From positions 1-18,835 of the forward strand of contig CAZYHR010000067.1 of NCBI GenBank assembly GCA_964647395.1: 18,835 nucleotides of DNA, given 5' to 3'. This document shows positions 8,742 to 15,468 of this stretch, piece after piece. The notes beneath the pieces are model-generated. The model was not told the DNA's origin. It did no database searches and was given only the letters and a program-made list of their open reading frames with translations. Both the position numbers and the translations under genes were made by a program. This DNA comes from Phosphoribacter sp964647395. Its GTDB lineage: Bacteria; Actinomycetota; Actinomycetes; Actinomycetales; Dermatophilaceae. Numbering within the stretch: position 1 is the first letter of the stretch; each line of letters opens with the position of its first letter.

Positions 8742-8758
8742 CCGGGCGGCCCGCCCGG
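8742..8758 (+). terminator. GC hairpin ending the TPR/AAA+ cluster
   Basis: CCGGGCGG and CCGCCCGG are perfect 8-bp complementary arms around a single C, 10 nt after the stop of paralogue D. No T tract follows, as is common for actinobacterial terminators, so it could also be a simple G/C-rich structure. Confidence 0.45.
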
Positions 8759-8790
8759 AGGTCGGCCGGGCCGCCGTGGCGCGGCACGGG

Positions 8791-8796
8791 CATAAT
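8791..8796 (+). promoter_or_regulatory. Candidate -10 hexamer (CATAAT) of the leader ORF/dioxygenase transcript
   Basis: CATAAT differs from TATAAT at one base and ends 7 nt before the ATG at 8804, so the mRNA would start at or next to the first codon of the short leader ORF. Confidence 0.6.
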
Positions 8797-8803
8797 CGGC
8801 GGT

Positions 8804-8857
8804 ATGGAGTCACCCAACCTCCGGTGTGTGATCCGGGGCCGCGAGGTGCGGCCATGA
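8804..8857 (+). CDS. 17-codon leaderless upstream ORF
   Basis: The ORF reads MESPNLRCVIRGREVRP and ends with TGA overlapping the dioxygenase start (ATGA, bases 8854-8857). Its ATG lies 7 nt after a near-consensus -10 hexamer. It would be the first ORF on the mRNA and translationally coupled to the dioxygenase, whose own Shine-Dalgarno-like GAGGTG (8843-8848) lies within the ORF. The peptide is basic with one cysteine and no run of a single amino acid, so a classic attenuator is not obvious. It might alternatively be an untranslated leader with a chance ATG. Confidence 0.5.
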   Translation: MESPNLRCVIRGREVRP

Positions 8858-9909
8858 CGGTGTTCGACGTCGATCTGACCGAGCTGCCGGTGCTCGACCT
8901 GGCCCAGGCCGACGACCCGGCCGGCCGCGACGAGTTCACCGGGCGGCTGCTGGCGGCCACCCGCGACGTGGGCTTCTTCTATCTGGTCGGACACGGCATC
9001 GAGCAGGCCCGGGCCGCGGAGATCTTCGCCGTCGCCCGCCGCCTCTTCGCCCTGCCCGAGCCGGACAAGAGAGCGGTCGAGATGCTGCTCAGCCCGGCCT
9101 TCCGGGGCTGGACCCGGCTGGGCGGCGAGTTGACCCGCGGCCGCACCGACTGGCGCGAGCAGATCGACATCGCGGTCGACCGGGAGCAGGGCCGGGCCAC
9201 CGACGCCGAGCCGTGGAACGTCCTCGAGGGACGCAACCAGTGGCCGGCGGCGCTGGCCGCCGACCTGCCCACCGTGCAGGCGTGGATCGACGACCTGTCG
9301 GCGGTCGGCCAGCGACTGCTGCGCGTCTGGGCCATCGCGCTGGGCCAGCCTGCGGATGTCTTCGAGTCGACCTTCACCAACCCCTACCCGCTGCTCAAGT
9401 TGGTCCGCTATCCGGCCAATCCCGATGCGACGCACCAGGACTCGGGTCAGGGGGTGGGCGGCCACAAGGACCCCGGGGTGCTCACCCTGCTGCTGCTCGA
9501 GCCGGGCAGCGACGGGCTGCAGGTCGAGCACGCCGGTCGCTGGATCGACGCGCCGCCGCGCGACGGGGCCTTCGTCGTCAACATCGGTGAGGTGCTGGAG
9601 GTCGCCACCGACGGCCTGCTCAAGGCCACCGAGCACCGGGTGCTCAGCCCGACGGGCGGCCGGGAGCGGCTGTCCGTGCCGTTCTTCTACAACCCCGCCC
9701 TGGCGGCGCGCTTCCCGCCGCTGTCGTTGCCGCCCGAACTGGCGGCGCAGGCCACCGGGGTGACCCAGGACGCCGCCAACGTCCTGCACGACACCTTCGG
9801 CGCCAACGTCCTCAAGGCCCGGCTGCGCGCCCACCCCGACGTCGCAGCCCGCCACCACCCCGACCTCGTCGAGCGCTTCGGGCGCCCGACCACCGCCTCG
9901 GCCTACTGA
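8854..9909 (+). CDS. Isopenicillin N synthase-like Fe(II)/2-oxoglutarate-type dioxygenase
   Basis: A 351-residue non-haem iron oxygenase of the IPNS/2-OG superfamily. The N-terminal DIOX_N-type region (LPVLDLAQADDP to DVGFFYLVGHGIE, about 9-50) is followed by the double-stranded beta-helix. The iron-binding triad is visible as His204-x-Asp206 (GGHKDPGVLTLL) and His261 (ATEHRVL). Arg272-x-Ser274 (RLSVPFF) is the usual 2-oxoglutarate or substrate carboxylate anchor. Length and order match the family, so it should be an active oxygenase. The substrate is unknown, and no peptide synthetase or other antibiotic gene is nearby to support a beta-lactam role; the family also acts on small metabolites. 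The ATG at 8854 was chosen for its Shine-Dalgarno-like GAGGTG and the ATGA overlap with the upstream ORF; the frame is open far upstream, but this is inside the TPR gene. The gene converges with the minus-strand membrane gene 20 nt away. Confidence 0.9.
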   Translation: MTVFDVDLTELPVLDLAQADDPAGRDEFTGRLLAATRDVGFFYLVGHGIEQARAAEIFAVARRLFALPEPDKRAVEMLLSPAFRGWTRLGGELTRGRTDWREQIDIAVDREQGRATDAEPWNVLEGRNQWPAALAADLPTVQAWIDDLSAVGQRLLRVWAIALGQPADVFESTFTNPYPLLKLVRYPANPDATHQDSGQGVGGHKDPGVLTLLLLEPGSDGLQVEHAGRWIDAPPRDGAFVVNIGEVLEVATDGLLKATEHRVLSPTGGRERLSVPFFYNPALAARFPPLSLPPELAAQATGVTQDAANVLHDTFGANVLKARLRAHPDVAARHHPDLVERFGRPTTASAY

Positions 9910-9929
9910 CCCCGGCCGGGCCGGTACGC

Positions 9930-10526
9930 CTACTCCAGGTCGCGAGTCAGGCGGGGGCGGCGCAGCGCATACAGGCCCGCGCCGGCCACCCCCAGCGCGC
10001 CGCTGACCAACCACTCGACGGACTGCACCTGAGGGGTGTCCGCGAGCAGCCAGGCCCAGCCGTGTCGCTGCTCGGAATACCGTTCGACACCCAGGACCAG
10101 CGAGGCGAGCACAACAGCCAGGGGCAGCAGCCATGGCGGGACCGGGCTGGTCCGCAGAGTCACCAGACCGAGGCCGGTCAGCGCGATCGACGCCAGACCG
10201 ACCCGCACCAGATGCGTCGACCCGACGGCGCCACCGAGGACCGCGGTGGCCGGTGTCGCGAACGCCATGACCAGAGCCGCGGCCCGGGTCGTCGCGGCGC
10301 GGCGGTATCTGGTCTCCAGCAGCGGCAGCTCGTGCGCCAGGATGTGGGTGCCGACGAGGGCGTAGCCCAGAGCGACCATGGCCGACACTGCCGAGGGGGC
10401 GCCGACCTCGTTGAGCGGCACCGGAATCCGCCACGCGCTGGAGATGGCCGCCACACCCAGCCAGACCACGGCGACCCACCACCAGCGCCGGAAGCCGCGA
10501 CTGGCATAGGCCGATGCGATGCTCAC
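9930..10526 (-). CDS. Six-helix integral membrane protein, last gene of the ABC unit
   Basis: A 198-residue hydrophobic protein with about six predicted membrane helices: WWWVAVVWLGVAAISSAW; VSAMVALGYALVGTHIL; ALVMAFATPATAVLGGAVG; VGLASIALTGLGLVTL; WLLPLAVVLASLVLGV; and VSGALGVAGAGLYAL. I do not recognise a family. The GTG at 10526 (VSIASAYASRGF) is preferred because it starts 10 nt after the stop of the upstream permease-like gene; the frame is also open back to 10574 inside that gene, so overlap is possible. It contains His80-type residues in a loop (THILAHELPLLETRYRR), which are notable but not a known motif. As the terminal gene of the four-gene minus-strand unit it may be a second membrane subunit of the transporter or an immunity/accessory protein; this is inference from position. 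Confidence 0.75.
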   Translation of the reverse strand: MSIASAYASRGFRRWWWVAVVWLGVAAISSAWRIPVPLNEVGAPSAVSAMVALGYALVGTHILAHELPLLETRYRRAATTRAAALVMAFATPATAVLGGAVGSTHLVRVGLASIALTGLGLVTLRTSPVPPWLLPLAVVLASLVLGVERYSEQRHGWAWLLADTPQVQSVEWLVSGALGVAGAGLYALRRPRLTRDLE

Positions 10527-10536
10527 CCCGCAGCGC

Positions 10537-11799
10537 TCATGGCAGGTCGGCGCTCGGGGCCATCGCGGGGGCACAGGCGGAGTAGGCCGTCAGCGTGGCT
10601 CGGGCCCATTCCTGGCCGGCCACTCCGGCCGCCCGGATCGCCAGCGTGCCCGGTGCCCGGGCGGCGACCGGATCACCGAGCTCAGCCTGCACCCAGGCCA
10701 CTGAGTCGAGAATGCGGCGGGACGTCGCGGGCGGAAAGATCCCGTTGTCCAGGCAGGCCTTCTGGCCGACGGTCGCGAGGACCAGGTTGACGTCCCCGGC
10801 CAGCGGGGCGGACCGGTCCTGGGGCAGCGTGAAGACCCGGACCGTCGGCCCGGGGACCACCGACGAGCCCTCCAGCCGTTCGTGGAACGACCCGGTGAAG
10901 GCCGGGACGCCCAGCTGGGCGAGGGTGGCCTGCTCGAGTGCCAGCAGTTCCATCACTTCGACCCGGCGGCTGCCGGAAGCTGCGCTCAAGCACAGTTGTG
11001 GGGTGCTGCTGTCGCAGCGGGTGGCGACCGGGCCGGTCGGGCCGAATCGGTCGAGCCGTCCGATGGTCAGCGTCGAGGCACCCCACGCCGCGAGGAGCAG
11101 GCCCAGGGCAGCGCAACCGGCGGTCCCCACGAGCCAGGCCCGGGAGAGGGGCCGCAACTGCGCGGCCAGGCCGACCACGGCCAGGGCGAGTGCCAGGCCG
11201 AGGGCCCAGGCGGCCTGGGCGGCGACATAGCCGAGGTTGGGTTGATAGCCGGCCGGTAGCCCGGTGGCACCGCCGAGCAGGAAGAGGCTGCGGGGCACCC
11301 GTCCGTAGAGCACGACGGGGGTCAGAAAGATGGCCAGCGCAACCGCGGGAGCGGCGAGCCGGTGCTGGGTGACCGCGCCGACGGCCAGGCCCAAAGAGAC
11401 GGCGAACGCCAGGGCGGCCAACTGCCCGAGCACCAGCGGCGCTCCGTCGAGACCGACATCCAGTCCCCTGGCCCGGCCCAGTGCCAGCAAGGCGGCCAAC
11501 GCCACCAGGTGCAGCGCGACGAGCAGCGCGAGCAGGCGACCGATCGTGACGACCGCCAGGTGCCGTCCGGAGATCCCCCGCCATTGCCCCTGAGCCCGCA
11601 GCCGACTGACCGTCTGGGCCCACCACGCCGTGCCCGCCGCGACCAGCGGCACGGTGAGCAGGCTGCTACCACCCAGCCAGTCCCAGGCCAACACGGACGC
11701 GTTCCACCACTGTGGTCCGGGAAACAGAACCACGCCCAGGTAGACCAGCCCGGCAGCGACCACCGTGATCGCTGCCGGGGACCGCAAGGTCAGCCGCAT
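10537..11799 (-). CDS. Polytopic membrane protein, probable ABC transporter permease with C-terminal extracytoplasmic domain
   Basis: A 420-residue protein. The first ~245 residues hold about six to seven hydrophobic helices (ITVVAAGLVYLGVVLF, LLALLVALHLVALAALLALG, ALAFAVSLGLAVGAVT, AVALAIFLTPVVLYG, AWALGLALALAVVGLAAQL, AALGLLLAAWGASTL). Residues ~246-420 are hydrophilic with several cysteines (ATRCDSSTPQLCLS, QKACLDNG, AYSACAP) and probably lie outside, where disulfides can form. The ATG shares one base with the stop of the ABC ATPase (TGATG), so the two are translationally coupled and the protein is most likely its membrane partner of ABC-2 type. Direction and substrate are unknown; the upstream secreted protein is a candidate cargo or partner. 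The large outer domain after the last helix is unusual for a simple ABC-2 permease. Confidence 0.8.
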   Translation of the reverse strand: MRLTLRSPAAITVVAAGLVYLGVVLFPGPQWWNASVLAWDWLGGSSLLTVPLVAAGTAWWAQTVSRLRAQGQWRGISGRHLAVVTIGRLLALLVALHLVALAALLALGRARGLDVGLDGAPLVLGQLAALAFAVSLGLAVGAVTQHRLAAPAVALAIFLTPVVLYGRVPRSLFLLGGATGLPAGYQPNLGYVAAQAAWALGLALALAVVGLAAQLRPLSRAWLVGTAGCAALGLLLAAWGASTLTIGRLDRFGPTGPVATRCDSSTPQLCLSAASGSRRVEVMELLALEQATLAQLGVPAFTGSFHERLEGSSVVPGPTVRVFTLPQDRSAPLAGDVNLVLATVGQKACLDNGIFPPATSRRILDSVAWVQAELGDPVAARAPGTLAIRAAGVAGQEWARATLTAYSACAPAMAPSADLP

Positions 11800-12533
11800 C
11801 AGTCGTCCTCCGGCCCGAGTGCGATGTCGACCGCCTGGCGGAGCCGTTCGACCGTGGGCCCGGCGTTCTCGGGCGCCTGGGGATCGGCGAAAGCGGCCAC
11901 GCTGCCCAGGTGGCTGATCTCGCCGCCGGCCAGCACTGCCACCCGCGTCGCGACGGTGGCGATGTCTTCGATGACGTGGGTGGACACCAGCACGGCCTTG
12001 TCCTCGCCGAGCTGGCGAATGGCGGACAGCACCGAGTCACGTTGCTTCGGGTCAAGCCCGGCAGTCGGCTCGTCCAACAGGATGATCGGCGGGTCGACGA
12101 CCAGGGCCTCGGCGAGGGAGAGCCGGCGGCGCATCCCGCCGGACAGGGCGCTCGGCGGGTCAGCGCCGACCCGGCCCAACGAGAACCTGTCGAGTAGTTC
12201 CGCTGACCGTTTGCGGGCCGCCCCCCAGCCCAAGCCGGCCAGGTAGCCCGCGTAGGTGAGGTAGTCGTGGCACGACAGCCAGGAGGGCGACTGGGCGGTC
12301 TGCACCATGAGGCCGGTCGCCTCCACCAGCGACCCATGGGTCACCGACTCACCGTTCAGGCGGATGCTGCCGGTCTGGGGCGCACGCACACCCGCCAGCA
12401 CCTCGATGAGGGTGGTTTTACCGGCTCCATTGCGGCCGATCAGGGCGCAGACACCCGAGTCGAGGACGAGATCGACCCCGCGTAGCACCGGTGTGCGGCC
12501 GTAGGCGAATCCGAGTGCTTCGGCGGTCAGCAC
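11799..12533 (-). CDS. ABC transporter ATP-binding protein
   Basis: A 244-residue nucleotide-binding subunit with all ABC motifs: Walker A GRNGAGKTT (33-41), Q-loop Gln78, signature LSGGM (130-134) followed by RRRLSLAEALV, Walker B IILLDEP (150-156), D-loop AGLD and H-loop His186 (STHVIED). It is of the type that powers ABC-2 exporters (CcmA-like/DrrA-like). The GTG at 12533 was chosen because a strong AGGAG (12541-12545, minus strand) lies 7 nt upstream and overlaps the stop codon of the secreted-protein gene; the longer open frame to 12626 lies inside that gene and is poorly conserved in style (Ser/Arg-rich). It is coupled by a TGATG junction to the permease-like gene. A cytoplasmic ATPase driving export or bacteriocin-type self-protection would fit the neighbourhood; the substrate is not readable. 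Confidence 0.93.
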   Translation of the reverse strand: MLTAEALGFAYGRTPVLRGVDLVLDSGVCALIGRNGAGKTTLIEVLAGVRAPQTGSIRLNGESVTHGSLVEATGLMVQTAQSPSWLSCHDYLTYAGYLAGLGWGAARKRSAELLDRFSLGRVGADPPSALSGGMRRRLSLAEALVVDPPIILLDEPTAGLDPKQRDSVLSAIRQLGEDKAVLVSTHVIEDIATVATRVAVLAGGEISHLGSVAAFADPQAPENAGPTVERLRQAVDIALGPEDD

Positions 12534-12543
12534 GTTCCTTCTC

Positions 12544-13108
12544 CTAGAAGTCCGCGCCGAGGATCCGTACTCCGGAGCACTCGTCCTGGAGGAACCACGG
12601 CTCGTCCTCGCAGATCTGGACGACACCCTTTCCTGCCTCCGCCGTGGGGTTGAACGCCTGCCAATAACCCCAGAACTGCCATTCGGATGCGGAGGTCGCG
12701 GCGCTGTTCACCTGTCCGACGTAGTGCCAGCCGGTCGTGCAGCCAGCGGTACCGGACGTCGTCACACTCCGCTGCCCGCTGGGCCCTGCGGATACGCTGA
12801 CGGTTCTGGACGGGAGGCAGTAGAAGCCGTTGTTGTAGAAGTCGACCCGGACGTAGATCTGCTGGCCGTTTCCGGGGGCAGAATCGTGATGCTGCGTATT
12901 GATGTGTTGCCGATCCCCGTAGGGGTCGTTGGTGACTCGCATATTCAGGTTGTTGGTACTCAGGAAACTGATCTCTCCCAGCAGTTCATTTGTGGCGTGG
13001 TTTGTCACGTACAAACCGTAAAACTGCCCGCCGATGAGATCGGCATGAGCCAGTGGTGCCATCAAGAGCGAGAGAGAGGGAACCTACGAAGGCGATCAGT
13101 TTCTTCAC
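12544..13108 (-). CDS. Secreted four-cysteine protein of unknown function, apparently frameshifted in the signal peptide
   Basis: The open frame (12544-13065, from a TTG; ATG at 13062) encodes MAPLAHADLIGGQFYG and then about 165 residues, Asn/Thr/Trp/Tyr-rich, with four cysteines (FYCLP, AGCTT, VQICED, QDECSG) that could make two disulfides. No Shine-Dalgarno precedes 13062/13065. By contrast a GGAG lies 5 nt before a GTG at 13108, which reads MKKLIAFVG and more hydrophobic codons, exactly a Sec signal n- and h-region, but is one frame off and stops at 12988-12986 after 40 codons. Restoring frame within the (CT)4 tract at 13071-13078 (one extra CT) would give a complete signal peptide with an APLAHA/D cleavage site. 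I therefore treat 12544-13108 as one gene, either broken, switchable or mis-sequenced. Base composition is more A/T-rich than the flanks. It is the first gene of the ABC unit. The family is not recognised. Confidence 0.65.
13071..13078 (-). repeat. (CT)4 dinucleotide tract at the signal-peptide frameshift
   Basis: The coding strand reads CCCTCTCTCTCGCTC here ((AG)4 on the plus strand). A change of +1 repeat (+2 nt) or -2 repeats would join the GTG 13108 frame to the long downstream frame. Four units is short for slipped-strand switching but is a plausible indel site. Confidence 0.6.
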
Positions 13109-13123
13109 GTCCGCTCCTTCGAT

Positions 13124-13138
13124 CGTGGCGTCGCCACG
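13124..13138 (-). promoter_or_regulatory. Inverted repeat in the upstream region of the secreted-protein gene
   Basis: CGTGGCG and CGCCACG are perfect 7-bp arms around one base, 15 nt upstream of the GTG at 13108. A TAGCGT hexamer on the minus strand at 13157-13162 could be the -10 element, with no good -35. The repeat would then lie in the 5' UTR, where it could form a hairpin or bind a regulator. The rest of 13109-13273 shows no gene. Confidence 0.35.
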
Positions 13139-13273
13139 TTGGCCGTGGCGGCCCTCACGCTACTCCCGCGTCTTGGACGCCGCCAGTCGACGTTCGTGAG
13201 GGACGTTGGGGACGATGAAGGAGCCCGAGTTGACATGCGATGCGGCCGATGCCGGGCCAGGTCGAATCCGAGG

Positions 13274-15373
13274 TCAGCTCGACTTGACGAACTCCTTGGC
13301 CTTGTCGGCCGGCATGTAGTCGTAGCGCAGCATGGTCCGGGTGAACGACCCGGTGCCGTGGCTGACCGAGCGCAGGTCGATCGGATAGCGCGACAGTTCG
13401 GTCTGCGGGACCTCGGCGTGCACGACCGTCCACCCCGACTCGGCGGCCGGCTCGGTGCCGAGCACCTGGCCGCGGCGGCCCCGCAGGTCGCTCATCACGG
13501 CGCCGACGTAGTCGTCGGACACCGTGATGTCGACCGAGTCGATCGGCTCGAGCAGCGCCACCGACGCCTCGTTGGCCGCGTCCTTGAGGGCCATCGCCGC
13601 TGCCGTCTGGAAGGCCATGTCCGAGGAGTCGACCGAGTGGGCCTTGCCGTCGAAGAGGGTGATCCGCACGTCGACCATCGGGTAGCCGGCGAGCACCCCC
13701 TTCTCCAACTGGGCCCGCGCGCCCTTCTCCACCGAGGGGATGAACTGCCGCGGCACGGCCCCCCCGACGACCTTGTCGACGAACTCGAAACCCTCCCCGC
13801 GCGGCAGCGGCTCGATCTCCAGGTGGCACACGGCATACTGCCCGTGCCCCCCGGACTGCTTGACGTGCCGGCCCTGGACGGTGACCTTCTTGACGAACGT
13901 CTCGCGCAGCGCCGTGCGGAACGGCTCGGCCTCGACCTGCACGCCGTAACGCTCCGCGAGCCGGCCGACCAACTCCTCGATGTGCGCCTGCCCCATCGAC
14001 CAGAGCACGACCTGGTGGGTCTCGGCGTTGTGCTCCATGCGCATCGTCACGTCCTCGGCGACCAGCCGCTGCAGGGCCGCGGCGAGCTTGTCCTCGTCGG
14101 CCTTGCTCTTGGCGTGGATCGCCACCGGCAGCAACGGCTCGGGTAGGACCCACGGCTCGACGAGCGCCGGCTGGTCCTTGCCGGACAGGGTGTCGGAGGT
14201 CTCGGCCTTGGACAGCTTGCCGACCAGGACGATGTCGCCGGCGACGGCCTGGTCCTTGGGGCGCATGCCGTCGACCAACGGCGAGGACAACGGCCCGACC
14301 CGCTCGTCGTCGTCGTGCTCGGGGTGGCCCTCGAGCTCGTGCCCGAGGAAGGTCGTCAGGTGCCCGGAGACGTGCACGACGTCCTCCGGGCGCAGGGTGC
14401 CCGAGAAGACCCGCACCAGGGACAGGCGACCGACGTAGTTGTCGCTGGAGGTGCGGATCACCTCGGCGACCAGCGGCGCGGTCGGGTCGCACGCGGCGCC
14501 CTCGAAGGCCACGCCGCTCGGAGTCGTCACGGTCGGCATCGGCCGGTTCACCGGCGCCGGGAAGGCGGTCTCGATGAGCTCGTAGACCTCCTCGATGCCC
14601 ACCCCGGTGGACGGCGAGATCGGCAGCACGGGGAAGAAGCTGGCCTTGGTGATCGCGGTCCTGGTGTCGGCGATGAGCTGCGCCGGGTCGAGGTCGTCAC
14701 CGGACAGGTACCGATCGAGCAGCGAGTCGTCCTCGGACTCCTCGATGATCGCCTCGATGAGCGTCCCCCGGTGCTCCTCGATCTCGGCCGCCTGCGCGGC
14801 GTCGGGGTCCCGCCGGGCGCCGGTGCCGTCCGAGACGTATTCGCTGATCAGCGCCAGCGCCCCGACGACCTGCTTGTCCTCGGCGTGCACCGGCAGGTAG
14901 ACCGGCTGGGTGTCACCGAACACCCGGCGGCACATGGCGATGGTCTCCAGATAGTCCGAGCGCGGCATGTCGAGTTTGCTCACCGCGATGATCCGCGGCA
15001 TGTCGACCGCGGCGCACTCCTGCCACAGCAGGGCGGTCGCCCCGTCGATGCCGTCGGCCCCCGAGATGACGAAGATCGCGGCGTCGGCGGCGCGCAGCCC
15101 CGCGCGCAGCTCGCCGACGAAGTCGGGATAGCCGGGGGTGTCGATGAGGTTGACGGTCAGCCCGTTGCTCTCGACCGCGGCGACCTGCACGGACACCGAG
15201 CGCTCGTGCCCGTGGTCCTGCGGTCGGCGGCCCGGCACCCGCGCGGCGACGAGGTGTTCGAACAGGGTGGACTTGCCCGCACCGCCCGGTCCCACGAGCA
15301 CGACGTTGCGGATCTGCTCGGGGCGCTCGGGTGTCGGTGCGGGCGGGAGGTCTCTGGCGGTTTGCTTGCTCAC
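13274..15373 (-). CDS. fusA2: Elongation factor G-like GTPase (EF-G2)
   Basis: A 699-residue translational GTPase homologue with the whole five-domain EF-G layout: GTPase domain (about 20-285), domain II (about 300-400), then domains III-V including KQSGGHGQYAVCHLEIEPL and the C-terminal SHGTGSFTRTMLRYDYMP. It differs from canonical EF-G in the G motifs: P-loop GPGGAGKST (28-36) in place of GHxDHGKTT, G3 DTPGY with Tyr82 where EF-G/EF-Tu have the catalytic His, and G4 SKLD (132-135) in place of NKxD. These deviations are typical of actinobacterial EF-G2 as I know it; the mycobacterial protein has been reported to bind guanine nucleotides but to lack ribosome-stimulated GTPase activity. The role is thus not ordinary translocation. 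The GTG at 15373 is preferred over GTG 15382 because AGGGTGG lies at usual Shine-Dalgarno distance, whereas the earlier GTG directly abuts TAGAGG. Divergent from the lipoprotein gene. Confidence 0.92.
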   Translation of the reverse strand: MSKQTARDLPPAPTPERPEQIRNVVLVGPGGAGKSTLFEHLVAARVPGRRPQDHGHERSVSVQVAAVESNGLTVNLIDTPGYPDFVGELRAGLRAADAAIFVISGADGIDGATALLWQECAAVDMPRIIAVSKLDMPRSDYLETIAMCRRVFGDTQPVYLPVHAEDKQVVGALALISEYVSDGTGARRDPDAAQAAEIEEHRGTLIEAIIEESEDDSLLDRYLSGDDLDPAQLIADTRTAITKASFFPVLPISPSTGVGIEEVYELIETAFPAPVNRPMPTVTTPSGVAFEGAACDPTAPLVAEVIRTSSDNYVGRLSLVRVFSGTLRPEDVVHVSGHLTTFLGHELEGHPEHDDDERVGPLSSPLVDGMRPKDQAVAGDIVLVGKLSKAETSDTLSGKDQPALVEPWVLPEPLLPVAIHAKSKADEDKLAAALQRLVAEDVTMRMEHNAETHQVVLWSMGQAHIEELVGRLAERYGVQVEAEPFRTALRETFVKKVTVQGRHVKQSGGHGQYAVCHLEIEPLPRGEGFEFVDKVVGGAVPRQFIPSVEKGARAQLEKGVLAGYPMVDVRITLFDGKAHSVDSSDMAFQTAAAMALKDAANEASVALLEPIDSVDITVSDDYVGAVMSDLRGRRGQVLGTEPAAESGWTVVHAEVPQTELSRYPIDLRSVSHGTGSFTRTMLRYDYMPADKAKEFVKSS

Positions 15374-15456
15374 GGGGTCCACCCTCTACCCCCGGGGTGC
15401 GGCAGGCAAGGGCGGGGGTCCCGAGTCCGGGCCGGGCGGCATACCTGGGGGGCGTC

Positions 15457-15462
15457 TATCCT
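15457..15462 (+). promoter_or_regulatory. Candidate -10 hexamer (TATCCT) of the lipoprotein gene
   Basis: TATCCT ends 6 nt before the ATG at 15469, with no Shine-Dalgarno sequence. The 95-nt divergent region to the EF-G2 gene also contains two copies of the GTATGCCG octamer (15437-15444 and 15467-15474) bracketing this hexamer. Confidence 0.6.
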
Positions 15463-15468
15463 CCCGGT

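Noticed and set aside
8804..8857. Polycysteine-type attenuating leader peptide for sulfur metabolism
   Set aside because: The leader contains a single cysteine and the downstream gene is not a sulfur-assimilation gene.
6570..8960. 796-codon open frame on the minus strand
   Set aside because: It is antisense to the TPR genes, composed mainly of Arg/Pro/Gly/Ala from reversed GC-rich codons, and the plus-strand genes have clear TPR and membrane patterns.
8854..9909. Beta-lactam biosynthesis gene (true isopenicillin N synthase)
   Set aside because: The fold and iron ligands match the broad superfamily, but no ACV synthetase or other pathway gene is nearby.
8002..10482. 826-codon open frame on the minus strand
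   Set aside because: It runs across TPR gene D, the dioxygenase and the membrane gene on other frames; no recognisable domain, typical high-GC shadow.
12544..13108. Lactococcin-972-type bacteriocin gene
   Set aside because: Secretion and ABC neighbours are reminiscent, but the mature protein is longer and I cannot see a family motif; kept only as a general possibility.
13230..13235. TTGACA on the plus strand as a -35 box
   Set aside because: No TANNNT element lies 16-19 nt downstream and no plus-strand gene follows.
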